From positions 63,459,597 to 63,523,596 of the forward strand of contig CM037590.1 in assembly GCA_021018995.1 (NCBI GenBank): a stretch of 64,000 nucleotides of DNA, given 5' to 3'. How positions within the stretch are numbered: position 1 is the first letter of the stretch; every line of letters begins with the position of its first letter. A model generated the notes under the pieces. That model did not search any database, was not told the origin of the DNA, and saw only the letters and a list, made by a program, of their open reading frames with translations. The DNA comes from Chloranthus sessilifolius. Its lineage: Eukaryota; Streptophyta; Magnoliopsida; Chloranthales; Chloranthaceae. Positions 20,490-32,970 of this stretch are shown one piece after another. Position numbers and translations under genes: made by a program.

Positions 20490-20814
20490 ATGCGATCGAC
20501 CATTATATCATTATCACTTCGATTCGAGCTCAAAGTATGATGAGGAACGGATGTAGTGGATAGCTCGCTTTCTTGCGAGAGCAAACGGATGGGAAGACTA
20601 TTTTTACAGATATTCCAGTTGTGTGCAAGTTTTCGAACGTATTTCCAGAGGATCTCCCTGGACTACCACCTGATCGAGAGATCGAGTTTGCTATCGAGTT
20701 GGCTCCAGGTACTGAGCCATTGTCCAAAGCTTCGTATCGTATGGCTCCAGCTGAGTTAAAGGAACTGGAGGAGTAGCAGCAAGAACTTCTAAATAAAGGG
20801 TTTATCCGACCTAG
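20490..20814 (+). pseudogene. Tekay-like Ty3/gypsy pol relic, protease-RT junction
   Basis: Plus-strand translation gives ITSIRAQSMMRNGCSG, a stop, LAFLREQTDGKTIFTD, IPVVCKFSNVFPEDLPGLPP, DREIEFAIELAPGTEPLSKA, SYRMAPAELKELEE, a TAG stop, then QQELLNKGFIRPS. This is the lead-in to the RT of plant chromoviruses. It breaks off where the minus-strand element at 20815 inserted and resumes at 31051 (SPWGAP). The left limit is approximate. Confidence 0.88.
20810..20814. repeat. Target-site duplication CCTAG (left copy; right copy 31046-31050)
   Basis: CCTAG directly precedes TGTGACGACCC and directly follows TTTACA at the far end. It proves that the 20815-31045 element inserted into the plus-strand pol relic. 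Confidence 0.92.
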
Positions 20815-23209
20815 TGTGACGACCCGACTTTTCCAATCCCTCAGGTATAGGAAAGGCCGGTTCGCCAACCTATCGAATAAACGATAAGCCGGACAAACAG
20901 GGCACATATCAGAGTAAAGCGTAATAAATATCCATAGCTAAAATAAATGCGGAAACAATTAAAAGTAAAGAACCACCGATGATGACCGATCATCATCGAA
21001 ACATGGCTCATAACAGAAATCAACGTCAAATATAAAACTATGGTATCCAACTAAAATGGGCCCACAAATTCAAGTCTAACTCTCACCACAAATAAGAAAA
21101 TCAGTAAGTTCTATACTGGGAAAAACTCCTCAGGAGGAACCTCAAGCTCTTCCTCGAGCACGTGAGTCGGGATCGATCTCACGATACGAATAGCCACGTC
21201 GATTACACGAACTTTTGACGTATAGTCGAGTGAGCTAACCAACAAAGCTCGATGAAGAAAGACATCTCTGACATTTTACTTTAACTAATATGGTTTCAAA
21301 ATAAATATCGAATATAGCTTGTCAAACATATAAGCAGATAATAAAATGAATTTAGGTGAAATCATATGTAAGATTTATTTCTAAATGTGTGAAAATAGTT
21401 TCAGAAACGAGATCACTGATGTTTGATGTCTTAGTTTCTCTAACTTCTATATGCAAAGTTCGTAATTCATGACTTAATCCTCAACTTAAAATACCTCCGA
21501 GTAAACTATATCTCGAGAGCGAGAATATAGCCGATGAGAACCCCTACCTACCATCGTCGTTCATGAACCCTTTTCAGGATGCAACAAGCCTACGTAATGA
21601 GGGAAACTTGTGTCGAAATTGTTCAGAATTTTTGAGGGTCGTTCAGTCAATCATAAAACAAATGCGATACTAATATAAATCGGATGCAAGTCTCTTATAC
21701 ATAGTTCGGGTTCTTGATTTGATTTTGAGCTTAGCGATTCGTGTTTCGAGATTCGTAGATTTAGATTTTCAGTCATTCATATCAATTTCAGTTTACAGAT
21801 GTGATTTCAATGACATATGCAAGTTTAAAGATTTTAATTCAAAATATGCATGCGAATTAAAATAAAATACTGTAAAGATGAGATTCTCCTACCTAAAACT
21901 CAGAGTTATGCGAAGTCAAGCAAGGTCCTATTGATGGCCTCTAGCCCTCAATCTACATCACAATATACGTTCATGCATTAAGATAAACTCTAATTACTAA
22001 TAATATAGACCTATTTAAGCGTTTCCTCAAAAACAAGTCAAAACAGGCAAGTTGCGTCAATCCTAGAATTTGATGTAACATTCTTATATATTTTTTACTA
22101 TAAAGACAATTGATCCATGAGTTGATCAAAATATAAAAGTTGTAGATTTTTCTATTAGCTTTCCAACGCAAAAAGAATCGTCTCAATCGAAGTTCGGGAC
22201 AAAAAGTTATGACTAAAATACCAAGGCAATGTCAAAGTTCGACAATACCTCGCTCGAGCGATGATAATAGCTCGCTCGAGCGATTTGACGTAACCTTCTC
22301 ATATATTTTTGACCATCAAGATAATTGATCCATGAGTTGGTCAAAACATGAAAGTTGTAGATTTTTCTATTAGCTTTCCAACGCAAAATGAATCGTCTCA
22401 ATCGGAATTCGGGATAAAACGTTATGACTAAAATACTAAGGTAATGTCGGAGTTCGGTGATACCTCGCTCGAGCGATGATAGAAAGAGCTACAATGACGC
22501 GATTTCGCTGGTTTTCACCCGAATCGAAACCCATACATCCCAAAGAAAAACCTATGGCTAATCTAATGATTTAATCAAAAAGTTTAATTAAAACGTACCT
22601 TTAATCTAAGGATTCCTAGATTAGAAATGAGTCACGCGAATGGAGCTTCGGAACGAAACCGACGGGTTTCCTCAACGATTCGCGCCGCGATCGATCCCAC
22701 GAGTTCACAGAGACAACTCCAACACGCCCCCAATGATCTCAACCTCTCCCAATAGCCAACTATGAATCCAAGGTTGATTCAAGTTCTTTCTAAGGTTTAA
22801 GTGCTTTCAACAAAGAGGGTTCTAGAGAATGAGGTTTTCTAAACCGATCTCATACGATGATTGAAGAAGAGAGAAGACGGAGTTTCACACGGTTGGATAA
22901 CTATCCTCTCTTAACAAAACCTAGTATAATACGGGAATGCAATTCCTTCTTATAATAGGATTGCTCACAAAGTAAAACACACACACACATCTTATGTATT
23001 ATACACTTCTAATTTTAAAACTCAAGTCCGGTGTTGAGCGGCTACACCGAGGTCGGTGCACAACTTTCGCACGAGGGTCCAAATGGGCTCTAAATTAAAA
23101 TATGTGCGCACAATCACATCTAGATAAAAATTCAAAACAAATGGTGACGTCGGTTGCCGGCGAATACACACAGGTCGGCCTAACTGGGTTCAAAATACGA
23201 GTCTTTACA
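20815..23209 (-). repeat. 3' LTR of the Tekay-like element
   Basis: It is 2395 bp and aligned with 28680-31045. Sense order (right to left): two CGCTCGAGCG palindrome clusters (22460-22480 and 22245-22285) interleaved with two copies of a GTTGGAAAGC..CTACAACTTT block (22136-22216, 22347-22428), then AGGTAGGAGAA (about 21885), a GACGATGG block (21541-21562), GAGCTTTG..GTTAGCTCACTC (about 21240) and the terminus. A (CA)n tract is at 22977-22988. Confidence 0.9.
22245..22480. repeat. Palindrome cluster CTCGCTCGAGCGA in the 3' LTR
   Basis: Two CGCTCGAGCG palindromes 22 bp apart at 22245-22285 and one more at 22460-22480. They are matched at 30062-30105 and 30278-30325 in the 5' LTR, where the last is partly mutated. 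Confidence 0.8.
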
Positions 23210-23222
23210 TTCTACCTCCTTA
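23210..23222 (-). promoter_or_regulatory. Polypurine tract of the Tekay-like element
   Basis: On the minus strand TAAGGAGGTAGAA abuts the 3' LTR start TGTAAAGAC and is preceded by ACGAAAATTCC, the standard run-up in this group. Confidence 0.8.
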
Positions 23223-23839
23223 GGAATTTTCGTCTCGAAAATGTAATGGATAGCTAAACCGAACTACGGTAAAGTCCTTATCCTAACACCAAAGATAAAG
23301 CAAAATCAAACAAATCTAAAGTCAAAGAACTTTGGTCGCGATGCGGTAGGCTTCACTAAGCACGCTTTCAAGGTGGGATCCGTAAACTCGGATGTACTGC
23401 GTGTGGCATCCCATACTGCCATAGAGGATTGCATCCGTACATGGATGCATACCTTCCCAAGTGTCACGTGCCTGGAAATATACTTCACCATGATACAAAC
23501 CTAGCACACACACCTACCTCACCCTTTTGGTAATTATTTGAGCAGAAATTTCAGATGTCAGAATCGAACATTTATTCAAAAGCATGATCGTAACATGTTC
23601 TAACGATGACACGGGTTCCAATGCATACGGTTCTAACCGAGAATGAATAAATATGACATTTAAGATTTTATTGTGTGATCGTTATAGATATATATGTAAA
23701 GCATCGATGTTATGAACCAATTTAACATTGAAGATTTTGAAGAAATTCTCCCCTTTTTTTTTTTTTTTTTTTAAAGAAGCAAATTCAAGAATTTAAAGGT
23801 ACGTATGGTTTTCTTACATAACTATAGTTTACAATATAC

Positions 23840-26800
23840 CTTCACTCGAAAAGTTGTGGAAATTGCTAGCGAATCTCCGCATCACGCTCCCATGTGGCTT
23901 CCTCTGAAGAATGGTTTCGCCACTTCACGAGTACTAAGGGAATGCTCTTTGTCCGTAAGATTTGTTCTTTACGATCCAAGATTCATATCGGTTCCTCAAC
24001 CAAGGATTGGTCTTCTTGGAGCTCAATGGGCTGGTAGTCCAATACGTGTGTCGGGTCCTTAACATATCTTCGTAACATGGACACATGAAACACGTTGTGC
24101 ATTTCGATAGGCTGGTGGCAAGGCTACTCGATAGGTAACCTACGACTACCAATACCTCGAAAGGTCCAACATAGCGCGGACTCAGCTTCCCACGCTTCCC
24201 AAAACGCATCACGCCTTTTGTAGGAGAGATTTTGACAAATACGTTATCTCCCACCTTAAACTCAACATGGTTTCTTTTCAGATCAGCGTAGCTCTTCTGA
24301 CGAATTTGAGCAATGCGTAGTCTCTCATGGATTAACCGAACTGTCTCGGTTGTATTCTCCACGATCTCGGGACCTAAAATGAGTTTCTCACCCACTTCTT
24401 CCCAATTAAGCGGAGACCGCGTGCCCATACAAAGCCGAGGGTGCCATGCCGATGCTAGCTCGGTAATGTATTGTAGGCGAACTCGATCAGCGGTAAATGT
24501 TGGTCCCATGACCCCTAAAAATCCAACATGCAAGCACGTAACATATCTTCTATAATTTGATTCACCCTCTCAGTCTGCCCATCAGTCTGAGGATGAAATG
24601 CTGTACTATAATCGAGCCTAGAGCCCATTCCTTCTTGAAATCGTTGCCAAAACTGAGATTTGTACATCGGGTCTCTATCGACACGACATCGACCGGTATA
24701 CCATGCTTTAACTATCTCCTTGATGTATAATTCTGCGAGCTTGTTGGCAGTATGCGACGTATTATAAGGAAGGAAGTGTGCGGACTTAGTCAATCGATCC
24801 ACAATGACCTAGATGGCATTGTATTTTCTTAATGTTCTTGGCAATCCCAAAATAAAGTTCATAGAAATGGCCTCCCATTTCCACTCAGGTATCGGTAGTG
24901 GTTGCACCCGCCGGATTTCGATGATCCACCTTTACTTGTCATACACAAGACATCTCGAGACATACACAATGACATCTTTCTTTAAACCTCTCCACCGAGC
25001 TTTTCTTTAAGTCTGGTACATCTTGGTATCTTGCCGGTGAATAGCGTACATAGACTTATGAGCCTCTTCCAAAATAGTGTCCCGAAGCTCAGTACTAGTT
25101 GGTACGCATACCCGGTTTCTAAACAACAAAGTGTTATCATCTTTGATAGAAAAATCTATTTTGCTTCCCCAATCACATCCCGTCGATAGCTATAAGTTCA
25201 TCATCCGTCATCTGAAGTCTGCGAATGTTCTCATAGAGGGTGGAACGAATCACCAGTGTAGCCATTAACACACCTGAACCTTTTACGTCAAATCTCATGC
25301 TACTTAGAGCCATATCTTCCAATAGATGCCATCTTTGCACCCTTGCGGTGAGATGTGATAACCGAAAGCGAGAACTTCCGACTTAACGATCCGCCACTAC
25401 GCTTTGCTTTCCCGGTGGTACCGGATGGTACAATCATAATCTTTCAAGAACTCCATCCATCGACGTTGTCTCATATTCAACTCCTTTTGTGAGAAGAGAT
25501 ACTTGAGGCTCTTATGATCGGTAAATATATCCAAGGTCTCCCCATAAAGGTAATGCCTCCAGATCTTCAGAGCAAAAATCACTGCTGCCAACTCAAGATC
25601 ATGCGTCGTAATTCAATTCTTCTCATGGTCTTTTATCTAGACCCATAAGCAATGACTCTCTCATTCGGTTAAGCACAGCCTAAACCCCCATATGATGCAT
25701 CATGATCTTTGCAAAGCCTCCCACACTTTGATGGTATAGCAAATCTGCGCAAGAGTCACTCGTTCTTGAGTTCCTGAAAACTTTGCTCACACTACTCTGA
25801 CCAATCAAATTTAGTATTCTTCTTCGTAAGATGTGTAAGAGGACCTGATATCTTGGAGAAGCCCTCCACAAACCTTCTGTAGTATCCTGCCAAACCGAGG
25901 AAACTACGAACCTCGTGTCTTTGGTTTGTTTCCCAATTCATCATGACTCAATCTTTCTGGGTCAAGCTGTAATACGGTCTCGAGATAACATGGCCTAGAA
26001 ATCGACTGCCAAGCCAAAACTCACACTTACTAAGTTTTATATAACCGATGGTCTCTAAGGGTTTGTAGAGCCACTCAGATGTTGCTCATGTTCTTCTCAC
26101 GCCTTTGAATAGATGAGGATGTCATCTACAAAAACTACTACAGACTTGTCCAAATGTGACTTGAATATCCGGTTCATCAAGTCTATAAATGACGGGTGCG
26201 TTTGTCAACCCAAATGGCATGAGCCCATAGTGCCCATATCGGGTTACGACATGTCTTGAATGTCTTGAGACTTAACTTTCAATGATGGTAGCGACCTCAA
26301 GTCGATCTTGAGAAGAACCTTGCTCCTTATGGCGATCGAGCAGATCATCAATTCTTGGAAGTGGATAACGGTTCTTAATTGTCAACTTATTTAGTGGCGT
26401 AATCGATGCAAAGCCGCATTGAACCGTCTTTCTTCTTTACAAATAGAGGTGCCCCCGGTGACACCTCGGTCTAATAAAGCCCTTATCTAGCAGTTCTGAA
26501 GTGCTCCTTCAACTCTTTCAATTCTGCAGCGCCATTCGACACGGAGCTTTTGATCTCGGTTGATGCCGGCTAACTCAATTGCAAACTCAATCTCCTGTCG
26601 TGGTAATCTGGTAGATATTCGAAAAACATCCGAATACTCGCAAGCAATCGTAATATCCGTAATATTTTCTTCTCCTCCTTATGATCTTGCAAGTAGGCCG
26701 ATAAGCACAACACGCCTCATCATACTGTGCTCGAATGGCGAGATAAACGGTATCATACAAGATTTGACTCGCAAAATCGAAAAGATTTTCTCTTGGCGGA

Positions 26801-27110
26801 ATGTTACAATCTTCAAGACAATCCACGCCGCATGGTAAGTAGATAACCAATCCATCCCTAGTATCACGTCGAACCCTTCCATGCTCAAAATGATCAAATC
26901 ACCATCGCATCCGTGGTCTTGATCATCACAATCACCGATTGACACATGGTATCGGTGCTCACCGAGTTGAGGGAATTGACGCCAAGATGAAATCAAGGGC
27001 CTTGGGAATGATTCCCAACTTCTCAACAATGAAGTAACAAAGAATGTGTAGACCTGTGGTCTATCAACACTGCTTCGTTTGCTTTTGCTTACATCGCTCC
27101 CCCGATGCAT
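23840..27110 (-). pseudogene. Tekay-like pol: protease, RT, RNase H, integrase, chromodomain (decayed)
   Basis: Minus-strand landmarks from right to left: protease (VLIDHRSTHS, where the family has a D-S/T-G active site, so the site is destroyed; then LIILSMEGFDVILGMDWLS, about 26800-27050); RT ([15 protein letters not shown], about 26100); RNase H ([40 protein letters not shown], 25397-25591); integrase core (MDRLTKSAHFLPYNTSH, then VDRDPMYKSQFW and TAFHPQTDGQTERVNQ, 24515-24802); C-terminal GKLSPRYVGPFEVL; and a chromodomain (SIPLVLVKWRNHSSEEATWE, about 23880-23950), which in this group directs integration to heterochromatin. Many 1-2 base indels break the frame. Confidence 0.88.
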
Positions 27111-27241
27111 AAAAAGGGTACCTTAGTTTAGACAAGCGTTTCAATTAAAAGTTTCTAAGCATGTGTGTTCATCCATAACTTATTAACAAAATTTATTAAA
27201 TATCAAGAAATTATATATAACACATAAAATAAGAAGACATC

Positions 27242-28530
27242 TCAACTTTTAATAATACCTTGGATCACGTCGTTCGATGTTTCGGCTTCTTGAGCCATCA
27301 CGGCATAAGCTCGACCTTGAACAGTAGGGGTCTTCGATCTCTTAGTAGAAGCCGAACTAGTTCTTCCCTTGTCCTCCTGGGGACAATCCTTAACCATGTG
27401 TCCGATTGCGCCACACCGAAAACACGCTCCAGTGTTCCTCCTACAATCCTCGGTCTTGTGTGGTTTCACCTTAGTAGTGACCGAAACAAAAGATGGTGCA
27501 CTGGAGGATCCCTGTGCCACTGAAGCTCCACTAGCATTAGAACTACCGGTCGCATGATTGCGGTGATGATGCCGCCAATCTCTAATAAGGGTCGGTCCGA
27601 AAGAAAATGTTGGTCTAGAAAATGCAAAGGTTGAGTAAGGTTCATGGCGGCTTTGTAAATTTGGCCCTCTTATTTTCATAAGTACCTGACTGCCCTTGTA
27701 CAACCCTGTCCTTGTTCGGCTGACTGCTTCTCAAAAACCACTTTTGAATTTCTTCCTCTGCTATGAGGGCCTTTGACAGTACTCCTCCATATGTTTCCAT
27801 TTCCCACATAGCCACGCTCTCCTGTATACTCGCCTAAGACCCAAATTTGAAATTTTTCGGCCTTCATCATATCGGTGGCCACATGTTGAGGTGCAAACCT
27901 TGAAAGTCGCGTGAACTCATCTCCATACTCACGACCGATATTGTCCTCGCCACCGATGAACTGAACTTCCATCCGATGCCTAACGATCTTGGGAAAGCAT
28001 CGACGTTGAACGCTTCGACAAACTCACCATGTCCAAGGAGTATTGGGAAACTCCTGCTCCCGGTGTCTAGCCACGAACTTCCACCATGGTCCAACCTGTC
28101 CATCCAGTTTGAAGGTTGCCCATCTAACCTTCTCGACATTGGTGCACTGAAGCACCTCGAAGATCTTTTCCATCTCATCCAACCAACCTTCAGCTTCCAT
28201 CGCTGTCTGTCGAAAAATTTGGAGGTCTCATCCTCCCGAATTCGCAAATCTCGATGATTGTTGTTGTCCACAGAAATCAGCTCGCTTCTTGGCGATTACA
28301 TGGTCCGAGCCATAGATGCGGTCTGGCCGAGCAATGTTGGTGGCGACTTTCCAACACTTGATCCATTCTTTCACCCTGACCTCTATCAAATCCTGCTCCT
28401 TTAGGGACTGCATTAGAACCGGATGCGACGTCAACTCCCCTTGGTGTACCGACACCTTCAGAATGTCCTCAAAGGCACCCCCTACCGCCTCCGCCTCTAA
28501 ATCTTGGGGCCATATCGATACATTGTGAAC
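27242..28530 (-). pseudogene. Tekay-like gag (decayed) with CCHC zinc knuckle
   Basis: The minus strand shows capsid-like segments across several frames (AEGWLDEMEKIFEVLQCT, VRWATFKLDGQVGPWW, YGDEFTRLSRFAPQHVATDM), then a knuckle at about 27380-27440 (CFRCGAIGHMVKDC, a perfect CX2CX4HX4C). Frameshifts separate the segments. A 130-bp AT-rich piece (27111-27241), unexpected in this group's continuous gag-pol, lies between the knuckle and protease. Confidence 0.82.
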
Positions 28531-28679
28531 ACCACAACATCACCAACATTGATTGTAAAGACAATCACAAATAAAAGATTAGTGATTCTCGACCTAACGA
28601 CATAACCTCGATGCGAATCAGACGGTCACGGTTGGTTCTCATGGGTCCTTAGAGAATCTAAACAACCATGGATTTAATT

Positions 28680-31045
28680 CGACTTTTCCAATCCCTCAAG
28701 TATAGGAAAGGCCGGTTCGCCAACCTATCGAATAAACGATAAGCCGGACAAACAGGGTACATATCAGAGTAAAGCGTAATAAATATCCATAGCTAAAATA
28801 AATGCGGAAACAATTAAAAGTAAAGAACCACCGATGATGACCGATCATCATCGAAACATGGCTCATAACAGAAATCAACGTCAAATATAAAACTATGGTA
28901 TCCAACTAAAATGGGCCCACAAATTCAAGTCTAACTCTCACCACAAATAAGAAAATCAAGAAGTTCTATATCGAAAACTCCTCAGAGGAACCTCAAGCTC
29001 TTTCCTGAATAGCCGCCAAGTACTGAACTCGTGACGATAGTGAGTGAGCTAACCAATAAAGCTCGAGAAGAAAGACATCTAGATTTTACTTTAACTAATA
29101 TGGTTTCAAAACAAATATAATATAGCTTGTCAAACATATAAGATAATAAATCAATTTAGGTGTAAATCATATGTAAGATTTATTTCTAAATGTGTGAAAG
29201 CAGTTTCAAGAAACGAATGGTGTTTGATGTCTTAGTTTCTCTAACTTATATATGCAAAGTTCAATTCATGACTTAATCCTCAACTTAAAATACCTCCCGA
29301 GTAAACTATATCTCGAGAGCAGGAATATAGCCGATGGGAACCCCTACCTACCATCGTCGTTCATGAACCCTTTTTCAGGATGCAACAAGCCCCTATGTAA
29401 TGAGGGAAACTTGTGCCAGGAAATTGTTCAGGAATTTTTGAGGGGTCGTTCAGGTCAATCATAAAATAAATGCAGATACTAATATAAATCAGATGCAAGT
29501 CTCTTATACATAGTTCAGGTTCTTGATTTCAGATTTTCAGAGCTTAAGCAGATTCAGGTTTCAGGATTCAGGTAGATTTAGATTTTCAGTCATTCATATC
29601 AATTTCAGTTTACAGATGTGATTTCAATGGCATATGCAAGTTTAAAGATTTTAATTCAAAATATCCATGCGAATTAAAATAAAATACTGTAAAGATGAGA
29701 TTCTCCTACCTAAAACTCGGAGTTATGCGAAGTCAAGCAAGGTCCTATTGATGGCCTCTCGCCCTCAATCTACATCACAATATACGTTCATGTATTAAGA
29801 TAAACTCTAATTACTAATAATATAGACCTATTTAAGCGTTTCCTCAAAAACAAGTCAAAACAAGCAAGTTGCGCCAATCCTAGAATTTGACGTAATATTC
29901 TCATATATTTTTGACTATCAAGACGATTGATCCATGAGTTAATCAAAACATAAAAGTTGTAGATTTTGCTATTAGCTTTCCAACGCAAAAAGAATCGTCT
30001 CAATCGAAGTTTGGGACAAAATGTTATGACTAAAATACCAAGGAAATGTCGAAGTTCGACAATACCTCGCTCGAGCGATGATAATAGCTCGCTCGAGCGA
30101 TTTGATGTAACATTCTCATATATTTTTGACTATCAAGACAATTGATCCATGAGTTGGTCAAAACATAAAAGTTGTAGATTTTTCTATTAGCTTTCCAACG
30201 CAAAAAGAATCGTCTCAATCGGAGTTTGGGATAAAACGTTATGACTAAAATACTAAGGCAATGTCGGAGTTCGGTGATACCTCGCTCGAGCGATGATAAT
30301 AGCTCGTTCAAGCGAGCTACAGCGACGCGATTTCGCTGGTTTTCACCCGAATCAAAACCCATACATCCCAAAGTAAAACCCATGGCTAATATAATAATTT
30401 AATCAAAAAGTTTAATTAAAACGTACCTTTAATCTAAGGATTCCTAGATTAGAAATGAGTCACGCGAATGGAGCTTCGGAACGAAACCGACGGGTTTCCT
30501 CAACGATTCGTGCCGCGATCGATCCCACGAGTTCACAGAGATAACTCCAACACGCCCCCAATGATCTCAACCTCTCCCAATAGCCAACTACGAATCCAAG
30601 GTTGATTCAAGTTCTTTCTAAGGTTTAAGTGCTTTCAACAAAGAGGGTTCTAGAGAAGGAGATTTTCTAAACCGATCTCCTACGATGATTGAAGAAGAGA
30701 GAAGACGGAGTTTCACACGGTTGGATAACTATCCTCTCTTAACAAAACCTAGTATAATACGGGAATGCAATTCTTTCTTATAATAGGATTGCTCACAAAG
30801 TAAAACACACACACACACATCTTATGTATTATACACTTCTAATTTTAAAACTCAAGTCCGGTGTTGAGCGGCTACACCGAGGTCGGTGCACAACTTTCGC
30901 ACGAGGGTCCAAATGGGCTCTAAATTAAAATCTGTCCGCACAATCACATCTAGATAAAAATCCAAAACAAATGGTGACGTCGGTTGCCGAGCCGAATACA
31001 CACACAGGGTCAGTCTAACTCGGGTTCAAAATACGGGTCTTTACA
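28680..31045 (-). repeat. 5' LTR of the Tekay-like element
   Basis: It is the partner of 20815-23209. Its inner end lacks the last ~12 bases found in the other copy (minus strand GGTCGTCACA is replaced by AATTAAAT), and the adjoining primer site is gone. Outside a zone at about 28960-29590 the two LTRs differ at only a few bases per 300. Confidence 0.9.
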
Positions 31046-31050
31046 CCTAG

Positions 31051-32809
31051 TGTGTCTCCTTGGGGAGCACCAACTTTATTTTTCAGAAAGAAGGATAGTT
31101 CGATGCGGCTCTGTATTGACTATCGGTAGTTAAACAAGTTGACGATTAAGAATCGTTATCCACTTTCACGGATTGATGACCTATTTGATCAACTGCAAGG
31201 CGCAAAGTTCTTTTCAAAGATCGATTTGAGGTCATAATACCATCAGTTGAAGATCAAGGCTGGGGACATTTCAAAGATCACATTCCGCATGAGGAATGGT
31301 CACTATGAGTTCTTAGTGATGCCATTTGGATTGACGAACGCAGCATCATCATTTATGGACTTGATGAACCATGTATTCAAACCACACCTCAACAAATCCG
31401 TAGTCATTTTCATAGATGATATCCTCATCTATTCGACGACAAGAGAGGAGCATGAGCAGCACTTACGAGTGGCTCTCTAGACACTCAGAGATCATAAGTT
31501 ATATGCAAAACTCAGCAAGTGGGAGTATTATCTTGAGCAAGTTAGTTTCTTGGGCCATGTTATCTCTGAGGCTGGCATAACTGTTGATCTAGCCAAGATT
31601 GAATCGGTTGTGAACTGGAAACAACCGAAGATAGTGACAGAAGTCCGTAGTTTTCTTAGTTTGGCAGGATACTATTGTAGATTTGTGGAAGGTTTTTCCA
31701 AGATCTCAGGGCCGCTTACATAGTTTACAAGAAAGAATGTTAAGTTTGACTGGACAAAGTAGTGTGAGCACAGTTTTCAGGAGCTTAAGAAGCAATTTGA
31801 CTACCGCATTGGTATTTGCCCTACCTTTAGGCAGTGGAGGTTTTGCAGTATACAATGACACTTCTTATAGTGGTTTGGACTGTGTACTTAATCAAGACAA
31901 GAGAGTCATTGCTTATGACTCCATGCAACTCAAAGACCACGAGAAGAATTATCTGACTCATGACCTTGAGTTAGCGACGGTGATCTTCGCTTTGAAGATA
32001 TGGAGGCATTACCTATATGGGGAGACATTTGATGTATTTACGGATCACAAGATCCTCAAATATCTCTTCACTCAGAAGGATTTGAAGATGAGGCAACGAT
32101 GCTGGATAGAGTTCCTGAAAGACTATGATTATGCCATACAGTACCACCTTGGGAAGGCTAACATTGTGGCAGATGCTCTGAGCCAAAAGTCTTCTTCTCA
32201 GTTGTCACATCTCATTGCGAGAGTACAGTGATGGCACTTACTTGAAGATATGGCATTATGCATCACTAGGTTTGACATTAATGGTTCGGGTGCTCTGATG
32301 ACTACTATTGTGATTCATTTTACGCTCTTCGAGAATATTCAGAAGCTACAAATGATCGATGATGATCTTATGACTATCAGACGGGATGTGATTGGGGGAA
32401 GTAAGATAGATTTCTCCATTAGAGAAGATGGAACCTTGCTGTTTCAAGACCGGGTATGTGTACCAACTAATACGAAGCTTTGAGACACCATTTTAAAAGA
32501 GGCTCACAAATCTATGTATGTCATTCATCTTGGAAGTACCAAGATGTACCAGGATTTAAGAGATGCTTCTAGTGGAGAGGCTTAAAGAGAGATGTAGTCG
32601 AGTACGTATCGAGATGTTTGGTATGTCAACAGGTATCACCAGAACCCATCTAGGTTATTATGACCATTACCTGTCCCAGAGTGGAAATGGGAAGCCATTT
32701 TCATGGACTTCATTATGGAGTTGCCGAGGACATTAAGGAAACACAATACTATCTGGGTTATTGCTGATAGGTTGACGAAATCCGCTTACTTCTTGCCATA
32801 TAATACAAC
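31051..32809 (+). pseudogene. Tekay-like Ty3/gypsy pol relic, RT to integrase (right piece)
   Basis: It continues 20490-20814 after the [29 protein letters not shown], stop, [35 protein letters not shown], then [16 protein letters not shown] and the catalytic FIDDILIYS (about 31410). RNase [39 protein letters not shown]. Integrase: MDFIMELPRTL..NTIWVIADRLTKSAYFL, where it is cut by the LINE at 32810. Interruptions are mostly single stop codons, several of them TAG where the family has CAG. The remaining integrase, chromodomain and 3' LTR were not found on the far side of the LINE. Confidence 0.9.
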
Positions 32810-32970
32810 TTTTTTTTTTTTTTTTTTGATAGGTAAGCTTGAGGTGGGTGGGTCCTCACGCATTGTATTAAAAAAAAAGGAAGTAATAAATTACAAAACT
32901 TCAACCAAATCTAGAGATCAAAGGAACTTCGGCACCGCCATCACCCCTTATAATCTCCAAATTCACATCA

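Larger units (their letters stand above)
20815..31045 (-). mobile_element. Complete Tekay-like chromovirus (Ty3/gypsy), minus strand
   Basis: A 10.2 kb element with LTRs of about 2.4 kb, a 5-bp TSD (CCTAG), a PPT, and gag, protease, RT, RNase H, integrase and chromodomain in that order on the minus strand. The LTRs have the family ends TGTAAAGACC..GGGTCGTCACA. Coding sequence is riddled with one- and two-base frameshifts, although the LTRs are almost identical over most of their length. The primer site is missing at the expected place. Confidence 0.92.
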
